Part shown: piece after piece, positions 1 to 8,823 of the stretch | Position numbering within the stretch: position 1 is the first letter of the stretch | Layout: each line of letters opens with the position of its first letter | Origin: Herbaspirillum sp. ASV7 | GTDB taxonomy: Bacteria > Pseudomonadota > Gammaproteobacteria > Burkholderiales > Burkholderiaceae_D | Assembly: GCF_016429215.1 (NCBI RefSeq) | Contig: NZ_JAELUH010000018.1 | Coordinates: 1 to 64,000, forward strand | DNA: 64,000 bases | Direction of reading: 5' to 3' | The notes under the pieces: generated by a model | What the model saw: the letters and a program-made list of their open reading frames with translations, nothing else | What the model was told of the DNA's origin: nothing | The model's database searches: none | Position numbers and translations under genes: made by a program

Positions 1-1395
1 GGACGCGCGCCCAATCCCTTCACCGGCCTGTCGCGCGCCGAGCTCTCCGCCATCGTCTATGACGAGAGTGGCGCCTATACCGTCAACGAGCGCTATGCCG
101 CCGCCAACCAGCGCACGGCACTGGACCAGCAGTTCTGGACACCGGTATTCCAGCAAGCGATGCAGAGCGGCAACTGGCAACCGGTGATCACCGCCGCCCT
201 GTTGTTCTATGCCACGCTCTCGCCGCTGGAGCAGACCGCCTATCCCGCCAATTACGTGCAGTTGCTGCAGCAGTACCTGGACCTGTATCAATGGCAGGCC
301 TCCACGCCGCTACCGCCGCAGCAGCAAGTGGACCTGGCGCACATGCTGGAAACCCTGGTCCTGCCGACCGGCCCGCTGATGTTGGCCGGCGGCGTGATCC
401 GTGGCCTGGTGTTGCCGCGACCCGGTCCCTCGCTGGCCGAGCTGATCGCCGCCGCACCGCGCCTGGCTGACCTGATCCAGATCGACAACATCGCCCACAG
501 CGTCCAGGACAGCGCCTACCTGGTGCTGCTGCAACGGGTCTTCGGCGTGGGGCGTCGCGAGGATGAGCCGGCCGTGGCACGCCGCGCCGCCGCAGGCGTG
601 GCCAGCAGCAACTATCTCAACGACAGCGATCGCCGCTACCTGGCGCAGGCCTACGGCTATGTCCGCCTGCATGGCCTGGCACTGGAGGATGTGGATGCGC
701 TGGCGCGCGATCTGGCGCGCTACCGGCGCTCGCGTGCAGAAGCAAGCCAGCGCAGCAGCGCATGGGAGCGGACCCATGGCGATGCTGCGACGAGCTCCTC
801 GTCCAGCCCCGGATCTGCATCGGTGAGGCGCATGAGCAGCGCCGATGTCGCCATTGCACAGCGCCTGCTCAGTGGCGCCGCGGCCCACGCGACCACGCTG
901 GACCATGCCTTCCTGGCCTGGCTGCTCGATCCGGTCAACGCCGTTGCCGAGCCGGGGCAGGAAGGCCGTGCCGTGAGCCTGAGCGCGCTTGAGAAACTGC
1001 TGGCAGGCCTGGCCGGCGTGCGTATCGACATCGCGCAGGACGAGGCCGTGGAACCCGAATCAGTCTATCGCCTGGTGCTGCAGCGTATCGCCTTGCAGGG
1101 CTTTGCCGCCGAGACGGCATCCCGGGCGGACCCGCAGGAAGCACCCAACCTGACGCTGGCCGCACAGATGGCCGCCCAGGCCCGCAGCGATGCCGCCGAG
1201 GAAGCCTTCATGAACAACGCACTGATGCTCTTGAGGATGTATCGTCAGTCCCTGAAGATGAGCGATACCGAGCAACGCACCCTGGCCGAACTGGTCTATT
1301 CGCAACTCAGGAAACGCCGTGCGCGGCCACGTCGCGGCAAGCTGTTCCTGGCCTGGGCCACGCGCAGTCCCTGGATGCCTTCTCTTCCGGCCTGA
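1..1395 (+). CDS. Hypothetical protein, 5' end outside window
   Basis: The reading frame is open from the first base, so the annotated start is missing and only the last 464 or so residues are seen. The protein is rich in Ala, Leu, Gln and Arg and looks largely helical, with a Ser-rich low-complexity stretch near window positions 790-830. It has no clear signal peptide or membrane segment in the visible part and ends in a basic tail (RKRRARPRRGK) before a short hydrophobic end. I do not recognise a family. The next gene is convergent, with only about 24 bases between the stops. Confidence 0.6.
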   Translation, partial: GRAPNPFTGLSRAELSAIVYDESGAYTVNERYAAANQRTALDQQFWTPVFQQAMQSGNWQPVITAALLFYATLSPLEQTAYPANYVQLLQQYLDLYQWQASTPLPPQQQVDLAHMLETLVLPTGPLMLAGGVIRGLVLPRPGPSLAELIAAAPRLADLIQIDNIAHSVQDSAYLVLLQRVFGVGRREDEPAVARRAAAGVASSNYLNDSDRRYLAQAYGYVRLHGLALEDVDALARDLARYRRSRAEASQRSSAWERTHGDAATSSSSSPGSASVRRMSSADVAIAQRLLSGAAAHATTLDHAFLAWLLDPVNAVAEPGQEGRAVSLSALEKLLAGLAGVRIDIAQDEAVEPESVYRLVLQRIALQGFAAETASRADPQEAPNLTLAAQMAAQARSDAAEEAFMNNALMLLRMYRQSLKMSDTEQRTLAELVYSQLRKRRARPRRGKLFLAWATRSPWMPSLPA

Positions 1396-1419
1396 TGGTC
1401 AGGATGGATCAGGACCGGA

Positions 1420-2499
1420 TCAGGGCAAGTTTTCGCGCAGGATCACGCTGATACGCACGGCCTCCACACCGACCTGGGCATCCTTGCGCTCGCGCAGGTT
1501 GGAAAAGATGCGCACGCAATTCATGATCATGTTCTGCGGATGCTGGGTCAGCACCGCGTCCAGCGTGCCGTCGATGAGCAGGCCGCGCGTATCGGGCGTG
1601 AGCCCGTGGCCGATGAAGACCACCTGGTGCTCCCGCCCGCATTGCTTCAAGGCCCGTCCCACGCCATCGGAGGCGCCGCCGATGTTGTACATGCCGGCCA
1701 GGTCGGGATATTGCTCCAGCAGGGTGCGCGCCTGCTTGTAGTTGGTGTCGGCATCGTCATGGCCTTCGCGCAGGCCGACCACTTGCACCTGCGGACAGAG
1801 CTCCTCCAGCGCATGCAGGAAACCCATCTCCCTTTCCTCATGGCCGCGATAGCTGAGGCTGCCGGCGATCATGGCGATCTTTCCGGCCTTGCGCCCCGCA
1901 CGCGGATGCGTGACCTCGCGCCCCAGGAAACGCGCCAGCAGGTAGCCGGCGGTGCGACCGGCGGCGCGGTTGTCCATGCCCACATAGGCGGCGCGCTCCG
2001 AGTTGGACAGGTCCGAGATCAGCGTGACCACATGCACGCCCTCCTGCACCAGCTGGGCGACCGCCTCGCGCACCAGCGGATGCTCCAGCGCCATGAAGGC
2101 CACACCATCGGCGCCGCGACCGTAGTGCAATAGCCGTTGTGCCAGCACGCGCGGATTGAAACCCTCGATGTGGTGGCATTTGCAGCGCACGTTGAAGGGC
2201 GCCAGATGGTCCTCGGCAAAGCCGATGTAGTCGCCCAGCATTTGCATGTAGCGGTTGCTGCGCGGCGGCAGCAGGAACACCAGTTCCATCGGGGCCGGCA
2301 ACATGGCCCGATAGAGATCGGCCTCGGGCAGATAGTCCAGCGCGGCGGCGGCCTTCATCACCTTCTGCTGCGTCGCCGCGCGCACGCCGGCACGGCCATT
2401 GAGAACCCGATCGACCGTGGCGGTGGACACGCCGGCGGCCTTGGCGATATCGACGACGCGGGCGCGGTTGCTGGCATTTCCGGGGCGTTGCTGGGACAT
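1420..2499 (-). CDS. LacI-family transcriptional regulator
   Basis: A 359-residue LacI/GalR-type regulator. An N-terminal helix-turn-helix (about residues 13-60, with VDIAKAAGVSTATVDRVLNG) is followed by a periplasmic-binding-protein-like effector domain. It is divergent from the TRAP binding-protein gene, with about 180 bases between the two starts, so it probably controls the 2677-6921 operon in response to a sugar-type ligand. The sequence does not show the ligand. The shared upstream region holds repeated CATCAA motifs at 10-base spacing (see findings). Confidence 0.9.
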   Translation of the reverse strand: MSQQRPGNASNRARVVDIAKAAGVSTATVDRVLNGRAGVRAATQQKVMKAAAALDYLPEADLYRAMLPAPMELVFLLPPRSNRYMQMLGDYIGFAEDHLAPFNVRCKCHHIEGFNPRVLAQRLLHYGRGADGVAFMALEHPLVREAVAQLVQEGVHVVTLISDLSNSERAAYVGMDNRAAGRTAGYLLARFLGREVTHPRAGRKAGKIAMIAGSLSYRGHEEREMGFLHALEELCPQVQVVGLREGHDDADTNYKQARTLLEQYPDLAGMYNIGGASDGVGRALKQCGREHQVVFIGHGLTPDTRGLLIDGTLDAVLTQHPQNMIMNCVRIFSNLRERKDAQVGVEAVRISVILRENLP

Positions 2500-2676
2500 G
2501 GCGGGACCTTGGAGAAGACATCAAAAAACATCAAAAACCATCAACGCGGAGCTTTGACCCCGGGATTCGGGCGCGGCTATTCTGCCTCCTGAGCCCGGCC
2601 TGCAAGGATGATCTCTTCCGGGGCAAATTGCCAGTGTCTGGCAAAACCAATCAGAAAACATCAAATGGAGACGATC

Positions 2677-3729
2677 ATGAACGAGTCGCGAAAGCCCCGT
2701 ATTGCAGCCGCCGTCGCAGCGCGCCGGCGCTTCCTCAGGCAGGCCGGTGCCGGATGCGCGGCCCTGGCCGCAGGCCTGCATGCCGGCCAGGCGCAGGCCG
2801 CCGAATTCACGCTCAAGTACGGCAACAATCTGCCCATGACGCATCCCATGAATGTGCGGGCCAAGGAGATGGCCGAGAAGATCGCCGCCGAGTCGCGCGG
2901 CAGGGTGGACCTGCAGGTCTATTCCAACGGCCAGCTCGGCACCGATACCGACATGCTCTCGCAGGTGCGCTCGGGCGCCATCGACTTCTTCACCATTTCG
3001 CCCGAAGTGCTGGGCACGCTGGTGTCGGCCGGGCAGATCAGTGGCGTGGGGTTTGCCTTCCGCGACTACGAGCAGGTCTGGGCCGCCATGGATGGCGATC
3101 TCGGCGGTTACGTGCGCAAGGAGATCGCCGCCCGCACTTCGCTGTTCGCCTTCGAGAAATGCTGGGACAACGGCTATCGCCAGGTCACCACCAGCACCCG
3201 CCCCATCGTCACCCCGGAGGACTTCAAGGGCATGAAGCTGCGCGTGCCGCCCAGCCCGCTGGCGACGTCGCTGTTCCGGGGTTTCGATGCCGCGCCCACC
3301 AGCATCAATTTTGCCGAAGTGTATTCAGCCCTGCAGACCAGGATCGTCGAGGGCCAGGAGAATCCGCTGGCGGTGATTTCCACCGTCAAGTTCTATGAGG
3401 TGCAGAAGTTCTGTTCCATGACCAACCATGTCTGGAGCGGCTTCTGGTTCATGGGCAACAAGAAGTCCTTCGAGCGCCTGCCCAAGGACCTGCAGGAGAT
3501 CGTCACCCGCAACATCAACGAGGCCGGGCTCAAGCAGCGGATCGATGTCAAGGCGCTCAATGCCTCGCTGGTGGCCGACATGAAAGCCAAGGGCCTGCAG
3601 TTCAACGACATCGACAACGCCGCCTTCCGCGCCAAGCTGCGCGGTGCCGGCTTCTATGCCGAATGGCACAAGAAGTTCGGTGACGATGCCTGGGCGCTGC
3701 TGGAAAAAGTCACCGGCAAGCTGGCCTGA
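2677..3729 (+). CDS. TRAP transporter substrate-binding protein, DctP family
   Basis: Periplasmic solute receptor of a TRAP transporter (350 residues). The N-terminus has a Tat-like twin-arginine signal (ARRRFLRQAG, then a hydrophobic Ala-rich stretch ending AQA-AEF). The body has typical DctP features, including an SPLATSLFRGFDAAPT-like region and a FAEVYSALQT segment. ATG at 2677 is preferred over upstream in-frame starts because GGAG lies 7 bases before it and the signal then starts correctly. No DctQ or DctM membrane genes are adjacent, so it must work with a membrane pair encoded elsewhere. It leads the operon with the VOC, RuBisCO-like and kinase genes, which suggests it captures their acid substrate. 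Confidence 0.88.
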   Translation: MNESRKPRIAAAVAARRRFLRQAGAGCAALAAGLHAGQAQAAEFTLKYGNNLPMTHPMNVRAKEMAEKIAAESRGRVDLQVYSNGQLGTDTDMLSQVRSGAIDFFTISPEVLGTLVSAGQISGVGFAFRDYEQVWAAMDGDLGGYVRKEIAARTSLFAFEKCWDNGYRQVTTSTRPIVTPEDFKGMKLRVPPSPLATSLFRGFDAAPTSINFAEVYSALQTRIVEGQENPLAVISTVKFYEVQKFCSMTNHVWSGFWFMGNKKSFERLPKDLQEIVTRNINEAGLKQRIDVKALNASLVADMKAKGLQFNDIDNAAFRAKLRGAGFYAEWHKKFGDDAWALLEKVTGKLA

Positions 3730-3761
3730 ATGCCGCCCACCGATTTCAAACAAGGACAACC

Positions 3762-4310
3762 ATGAGCCGCTTTCTCGGAGAGATCAAGCAGTTGGGATAT
3801 GTCGTGGCCGATATCGAGGCCGCGATGCAGCACTGGACCGAAGTGCTGGGCGTCGGGCCCTTCTACTACATGGAGAGGGTGCCACTGAAGAACTACCGCT
3901 ATCGCGGCCAGCCCTACGAGATCCACAATTCGGTGGCGCTGGCCAATGCCGGCGGCGTGCAGGTCGAGCTGATCCAGGCGCGGTGCGACACGCCCTCGAT
4001 GTACCGCGATTTCATCCAGCGAGGGCAGGAGCGCCAGAGCGGCCTGCAGCACGTGGCCTACTGGACCGAGGACTTCGAACGCGACCTGGCGGCCCTGCAG
4101 GCGCGCGGCTGGACGGTGGGCATGAGCGGGGAGGTGGGCGAGCGCGGGCGCTTTGTCTATTTCGAGACCGAATACCACCCCGGTACCGTGATCGAACTCT
4201 CGGAAGTGGCCGGCCCCAAGGGCAAGGTGTTCAAGCTCATCCGCAGCGCCTCCGAAAACTGGGATGGCCGTGATCCGGTGCGTTCCTTCCCTGACCTGGG
4301 GTCATTGTGA
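3762..4310 (+). CDS. VOC-superfamily (glyoxalase/bleomycin-resistance fold) protein
   Basis: A 182-residue protein with the paired beta-alpha-beta-beta-beta repeats of the vicinal oxygen chelate superfamily. Likely metal ligands are Glu in VELIQ, His in LQHVAYW and Glu in VIELSE. It most resembles methylmalonyl-CoA epimerase/lactoylglutathione-lyase-like members, but the substrate cannot be read from sequence. Its stop overlaps the start of the RuBisCO-like gene (TGATG), so the two are translationally coupled. An epimerase or isomerase on the substrate of the downstream kinase or RuBisCO-like enzyme is plausible (inference). Confidence 0.85.
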   Translation: MSRFLGEIKQLGYVVADIEAAMQHWTEVLGVGPFYYMERVPLKNYRYRGQPYEIHNSVALANAGGVQVELIQARCDTPSMYRDFIQRGQERQSGLQHVAYWTEDFERDLAALQARGWTVGMSGEVGERGRFVYFETEYHPGTVIELSEVAGPKGKVFKLIRSASENWDGRDPVRSFPDLGSL

Positions 4311-5578
4311 TGGCGGCACTCCACATCACGGCCGATTACCTGATCGAGACGCCACTGCCACCGCAGCAGGTGGCCGAGGTGATGGCCGGTGAGCAATCCA
4401 GCGGCACTTTCGTGCGGGTGGCCGGCGAGACCGACGACCTGCGTGCGCGTGCCCGGGCGCAGGTGCTGGACGTGCAAGAGCTGGAGCCGCTGGAGCGGCC
4501 CAGCCTGCCCAACGCCTGGCAGCAGCGCCAGCAGATCGGCGGCCCCTATCGCCGTGCGCGCGCGCTCATCGCCTATCCGGTCGACAACATCGGCCCCAAC
4601 CTGCCCACGCTGGCAGCCACCGTGGCCGGCAATCTCTATGACCTGGGCGAAGTCACCGGCCTGCGCCTGCTCGATGTCCGGCTGCCGGCGGATTATCGCC
4701 GCCAGTTCGAACTGCCGCGCCAGGGCGTGGCCGGTACGCGCCGCCGTAGCGGCGTGGCGCAGGGCGCCCTGCTGGGCAGCATCATCAAGCCCAATGTCGG
4801 CCTGTCGGCGGAGGAAACCGCCGCGCTGGTGCGTCGGTTGTGCGAGGCCGGCGTGGATTTCATCAAGGATGACGAGGTCTGCAGCAACCCTGTGCACGCG
4901 CCACTGGCGCAGCGTGTGCGTGCCGTGATGCGCGAAGTGCGCGCGTATCGCCAGCGCAGTGGGCGCAATGTCATCGTCGCCTTCAACATCAGCGACGACC
5001 TGGATGCCATGCGACGCCATGCGGACCTGGTCGAGAGCGAGGGAGGCGACTGCGTCATGGCCAGCCTGAACTGGTGCGGCTATTCCGCCATCCAGAGCCT
5101 GCGCCGCAGTACGCCACTGATCCTGCATGGACATCGCAACGGCTTTGGCATGATGTCGCGCGCCCCGGCGCTGGGCATGGACTTCACGGCGTATCAGGCG
5201 CTGTGGCGGCTGGCCGGCGTCGATCATCTGCATGTGCATGGCCTGGATGGCAAGTTCGCCGAATCCAACGAGGAGGTGGTGCAATCGGCTCGCGCCTGTC
5301 TTACCCCGATGGCGGCCGACGATGCCGTGCTGCCGGTGTTTTCCAACGGCCAATGGGCCGGGACCGTGCATGCCACGCGTTCGGCGGTGCAGGGGGATGA
5401 CCTGCTGTTTCTCTCCGGCGGTGGCATCCTGGCCCATCCCGATGGTGCGGCGGCCGGCGTGACCAGCTTGCGCCAGGCCTGGCTGGCGGCACAGGCCGGC
5501 ATCGCGCTGGAAGAGCAGGCCCGCAGCGTGCCGGAGCTGCAGCGTGCCATCGCATTCTTCGGGGCAGGGAAGCGGTGA
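4310..5578 (+). CDS. RuBisCO-like protein (form IV type)
   Basis: A 422-residue RuBisCO large-subunit homologue. The region before GSIIKPNVG is shorter than in true RuBisCO. Visible residues are Lys160 in GSIIKPNVG (spinach Lys175 equivalent), Asn162 where RuBisCO has Lys177, the carbamate/Mg motif KDDE at 186-189, HGHR at 273-276, and Lys315 in GLDGKF (Lys334 equivalent). The carbamate lysine and metal acids are kept, so carbamate-dependent enolate chemistry is likely. Known relatives beside four-carbon-acid-sugar kinases are the 3-oxo-isoapionate-4-phosphate enzymes OiaX/OiaT of apionate catabolism; which one this is, if either, cannot be decided here. ATG at 4310 overlaps the VOC stop; GTG at 4307 is an alternative start. 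Confidence 0.88.
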   Translation: MAALHITADYLIETPLPPQQVAEVMAGEQSSGTFVRVAGETDDLRARARAQVLDVQELEPLERPSLPNAWQQRQQIGGPYRRARALIAYPVDNIGPNLPTLAATVAGNLYDLGEVTGLRLLDVRLPADYRRQFELPRQGVAGTRRRSGVAQGALLGSIIKPNVGLSAEETAALVRRLCEAGVDFIKDDEVCSNPVHAPLAQRVRAVMREVRAYRQRSGRNVIVAFNISDDLDAMRRHADLVESEGGDCVMASLNWCGYSAIQSLRRSTPLILHGHRNGFGMMSRAPALGMDFTAYQALWRLAGVDHLHVHGLDGKFAESNEEVVQSARACLTPMAADDAVLPVFSNGQWAGTVHATRSAVQGDDLLFLSGGGILAHPDGAAAGVTSLRQAWLAAQAGIALEEQARSVPELQRAIAFFGAGKR

Positions 5579-6921
5579 ACCCCTTCCTCGATGGCCGGCC
5601 CAAGATCGCTTTCTATGGCGACGATTTCACCGGGGCCACCGACAGTCTGGCCACCGCCACCCTGGGTGGCTTGCGCAGCCTGTTGTTCCTGCGCGTACCG
5701 GACAGTGCGCAATTGCGCGCAGCCGGCCGGCTCGATTGCCTGGGCATCGCCGGCACCGCGCGCTCCATGGCGCCCGGCCCGATGCACGATGAACTGGCAC
5801 CGGTGTCGGCCTTCTTCTCGGGCCTGCGCGCGCCGGTGACGCACTACAAGATCTGCTCGACCTTCGACAGTGCCCCCGAGGTCGGCAACATCGGCGCGGC
5901 CATCCGGCTCTTGCGCGCGCGCATTGCCAATCCCTTTATCCCCATCGTCGGCGGTCAGCCCAACCTGCGGCGCTATTGCGTGTTCAGCCAGTTGTACGCG
6001 GCCGGGCAGGAGGGCGGCGAGGTGTTTCGCATCGATCGCCATCCGACCATGTCGCGCCATCCGGTCACGCCCATGACAGAGGCGGACTTGCGCGTGCATC
6101 TGCTGCAGCAATCCCTGCGCGTAACCGGCGTGCATTACCCCAGCTATGGCAATGACGAGCGGCTCGCCGCCGAGGTCGATGTGGCGCTGGCCGGCCAGCC
6201 TGATGCGTTGCTCTTCGATGTCAGCCGCGAGGACGAGCTGGCCGGCATCGGGCGCCTGATCTGGGACCGTGCGCTGCGCCAGCCCTTGCTGGCCGTGGGT
6301 GCCAGCGGGGTGATCCAGGCCCTGCTGGCCGCCTGGCGCAGCCGGCAATGGCTGGTGCCGCAGCCGCCACCAGTGGCGCCCATCGCTGCCGCACAAGGAC
6401 CGGTGCTGGTGCTGGCCGGCAGTCTGTCGCCGACGACGGCGCGGCAGGTGGAGGCAGCACATTCGTATAGCAAGCTGGTGCTGGATGCGGGCCGGCTCTA
6501 TGCTGCTGACATGCACTACCGTCATGTGATGGCGCGTGAAATCACCCAGCTGCTGGGCCAGGGCATCTCGGTCCTGGCCTGCACCAGTGCGCCGCATTCG
6601 GGCCGCGTCGGTGAGCCGGACGCCGCGCACAGGCTGGCGCGTAGCGGTGGCGAGCTGTTGCGCGAGATCTTGCAATTGCAACCGCTACGACGCGTCGGCG
6701 TGGCCGGCGGCGATACCTCCAGCCATGCACTGCGCGCATGTGAAGTATGGGGGCTGTCCTATCGCGGTCAGCTGGCGCCGGGCGTGGCCTTGTGTCGTGC
6801 GCATGCCGATGCCGCACACCTGGAGGGCCTGGAGTTGATGCTCAAGGGTGGGCAGATGGGCGGCGACGACTTGTTCGAGCGCTTGCTGCACGGTAGTGCG
6901 TCGGGCTCGGCGGCGGCCTAG
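5575..6921 (+). CDS. Four-carbon acid sugar kinase family (DUF1537) protein
   Basis: A 448-residue two-domain kinase that phosphorylates acid sugars. The N-terminal domain shows YGDDFTGATDS near residue 15. The C-terminal nucleotide domain has GVAGGDTSSHA and KGGQMGGDDLFERL. It starts with GTG inside the stop of the RuBisCO-like gene (GTGA overlap), so the two are coupled. Family members include threonate, erythronate and 3-oxo-isoapionate kinases (OiaK). The partner RuBisCO-like gene favours an OiaK-like role, but this is inference. The gene ends tail-to-tail with the acyl-CoA dehydrogenase, sharing CTAG. Confidence 0.87.
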   Translation: MNPFLDGRPKIAFYGDDFTGATDSLATATLGGLRSLLFLRVPDSAQLRAAGRLDCLGIAGTARSMAPGPMHDELAPVSAFFSGLRAPVTHYKICSTFDSAPEVGNIGAAIRLLRARIANPFIPIVGGQPNLRRYCVFSQLYAAGQEGGEVFRIDRHPTMSRHPVTPMTEADLRVHLLQQSLRVTGVHYPSYGNDERLAAEVDVALAGQPDALLFDVSREDELAGIGRLIWDRALRQPLLAVGASGVIQALLAAWRSRQWLVPQPPPVAPIAAAQGPVLVLAGSLSPTTARQVEAAHSYSKLVLDAGRLYAADMHYRHVMAREITQLLGQGISVLACTSAPHSGRVGEPDAAHRLARSGGELLREILQLQPLRRVGVAGGDTSSHALRACEVWGLSYRGQLAPGVALCRAHADAAHLEGLELMLKGGQMGGDDLFERLLHGSASGSAAA

Positions 6922-8570
6922 CCGGGTGGCCAGGCACGCTGCAGGATGGCCTCCTGCACGGCCAGGGTGCTGCTGCCCAGGGTGCCATAGACGCGTCCGC
7001 CATCGCTATCGGCGCGGCTGGTCAGGAAGGCGTCGGCCGAGCTGGCCGGCGCATGGCGGGCCATGAGCATGCCCTGCAAGGCCAGCACCAGCTGCTGTAC
7101 CAGCCGGCGCGCGCCGGCCTCGCGCTCCTCTTCGGGAGCGGCCAGCATCTGCTTGAGCGCGTGCACGCGAGGCTGCAGCAGGGGATGCGTGCCGGCGGCC
7201 TCGTCCAGCTCCAGCAACAGCAGGGACAGGCCCTGCACCTCGCGCGACATGGCGCGCAAGACATCCAGGCACATCACGTTGCCCGAGCCCTCCCAGATCG
7301 AATTGACCGGTGCCTCGCGATACAGGCGCGCCATCGGGCCGCTCTCGACATAGCCGTTGCCGCCCCAGACTTCCATGCATTCGCCGGTGAATTCCAGGGC
7401 GCGCTTGCAGATCCAGAACTTGGCGGCGGGCGTGACGATGCGTTTCCAGGCGCGTTGCAGCGCATCGTCCGGGGCATCGAAGGCATGCGCCAGGCGCATC
7501 GTGAGGATGGTGGCGGCCTCGCTTTCCAGCGCCAGGTCGGCCAGGACGCCGCGCATGATGGGTTGCTCGGCCAGCAGGCGGCCGAAGGCGCTGCGATGGC
7601 GCGCATGGTGGATGGCCTGCACCAGCGCCTGGCGCATCAGGGCAGTGCTGCCGATGACGCAATCGAGCCGGGTGTGGTTGGCCATCTCGATGATGGTGGG
7701 AATGCCGCGTCCATCCTCGCCCACCATGATGCCCATGGCCTCCTCGAATTCGACCTCGCTGCTGCTGTTGGAGCGGTTGCCCAGCTTGTCCTTGAGGCGC
7801 TGGATCAGGATCGGGTTGCGGGTGCCGTCGGGCAGCCAGCGCGGCACGAAGAAACAGGACAGGCCGTTCTCGGTGCGCGCCAGCATCAGGTGGGCGTCGC
7901 TCATCGGTGCCGAGAAGAACCATTTGTGGCCCGACAGCAGATAGGCGTGGCCACGTCCCTCGTTCAAGGGATCAGCCGGCATGGCGATGGAGGCATTGCT
8001 GCGCACGTCCGAGCCACCCTGTTTCTCGGTCATGCCCATGCCCACCAGGATGGAGCGCTTGTGCGGGATGGGCAGGTCGCGCGCATCGTGTTCGCGCGAG
8101 AACAGGCGCGAGCGCAATTGTTCGAACAGTGCCGGTTCCTGCTGCAGCACCGGGATTGCGGCGAAGGTCATGGTGGTCGGGCAGAGCGAACCGGCCTCGA
8201 CCTGGGCATGCAGGTAGTAACCCGCTGCGCGCGCGGCATGGGCGCCATCGCCCGGTTGCATCCAGGGCAGGGCGTGCAGGCCGGCATGGCGCAATTGCTC
8301 CAGCAGCGTGTGCCAGGCCGGATGGAAATCGACCACATCGATGCGATGGCCGGTGCGGTCATGCGTGCGCAGCACCGGCGCGTGGCGGTTGGCCAGGTCG
8401 GCCAGCTCGCTCATCTCGGCGCTGCCCAGCAGTTCGCCCTGGCTGCGCAGGGTACAGTCGTGCCAGGCGGCGCCTTCGCGTTGCACGGCTTCGGCCAGTG
8501 CCAGGTCGCGGGTGTAGAGGTTGGTGTCGCGCAGGTCGGGGACCTGGTTGCTGATCTCATGGGTATGCAT
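6918..8570 (-). CDS. AidB-like acyl-CoA dehydrogenase
   Basis: A 550-residue flavoprotein of the AidB branch of acyl-CoA dehydrogenases, close to the usual AidB length. Marks are NQVPDLRDTNLY at the N-terminus, the flavin-binding GMGMTEKQGGSDVR stretch, and EVWGGNGYVE with SIWEGSGNV in the C-terminal half. ATG at 8570 is chosen because GGAG lies 6 bases upstream and the AidB N-terminus begins there; an earlier in-frame ATG at 8657 adds an unrelated Gln/Arg-rich tail. Its role is either acyl-CoA oxidation or an adaptive-response/DNA-protection type as in E. coli AidB; sequence alone does not decide. Confidence 0.88.
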   Translation of the reverse strand: MHTHEISNQVPDLRDTNLYTRDLALAEAVQREGAAWHDCTLRSQGELLGSAEMSELADLANRHAPVLRTHDRTGHRIDVVDFHPAWHTLLEQLRHAGLHALPWMQPGDGAHAARAAGYYLHAQVEAGSLCPTTMTFAAIPVLQQEPALFEQLRSRLFSREHDARDLPIPHKRSILVGMGMTEKQGGSDVRSNASIAMPADPLNEGRGHAYLLSGHKWFFSAPMSDAHLMLARTENGLSCFFVPRWLPDGTRNPILIQRLKDKLGNRSNSSSEVEFEEAMGIMVGEDGRGIPTIIEMANHTRLDCVIGSTALMRQALVQAIHHARHRSAFGRLLAEQPIMRGVLADLALESEAATILTMRLAHAFDAPDDALQRAWKRIVTPAAKFWICKRALEFTGECMEVWGGNGYVESGPMARLYREAPVNSIWEGSGNVMCLDVLRAMSREVQGLSLLLLELDEAAGTHPLLQPRVHALKQMLAAPEEEREAGARRLVQQLVLALQGMLMARHAPASSADAFLTSRADSDGGRVYGTLGSSTLAVQEAILQRAWPPG

Positions 8571-8823
8571 GTCGTCTCCATCAACGTGCGCCGTCGAGTC
8601 TGCCTGTGCTTGTTGTTGTAGAGGCTGGGGGCGGCGTGTTCTTCCAGTGTAGGCCATTGCCTTGCGGTAGGTGGCGCGGCCTGCGCTTTAAACGAATTGG
8701 CTATATCTATATAAGCATCTTGTTAGGTACGGCCGCCTGCATAGGTGAAGCTTCATATTAGAATGCTCCTTTCGACCAGAGATCGCCCGTGTCTATCCAC
8801 GGCCGCGCAAGGAAGCCAAGCAG

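Noticed and set aside
7053..8621. A 522-residue open frame antisense to the AidB-like gene
   Set aside because: It is an antisense shadow of a well-supported gene, with no family signature.
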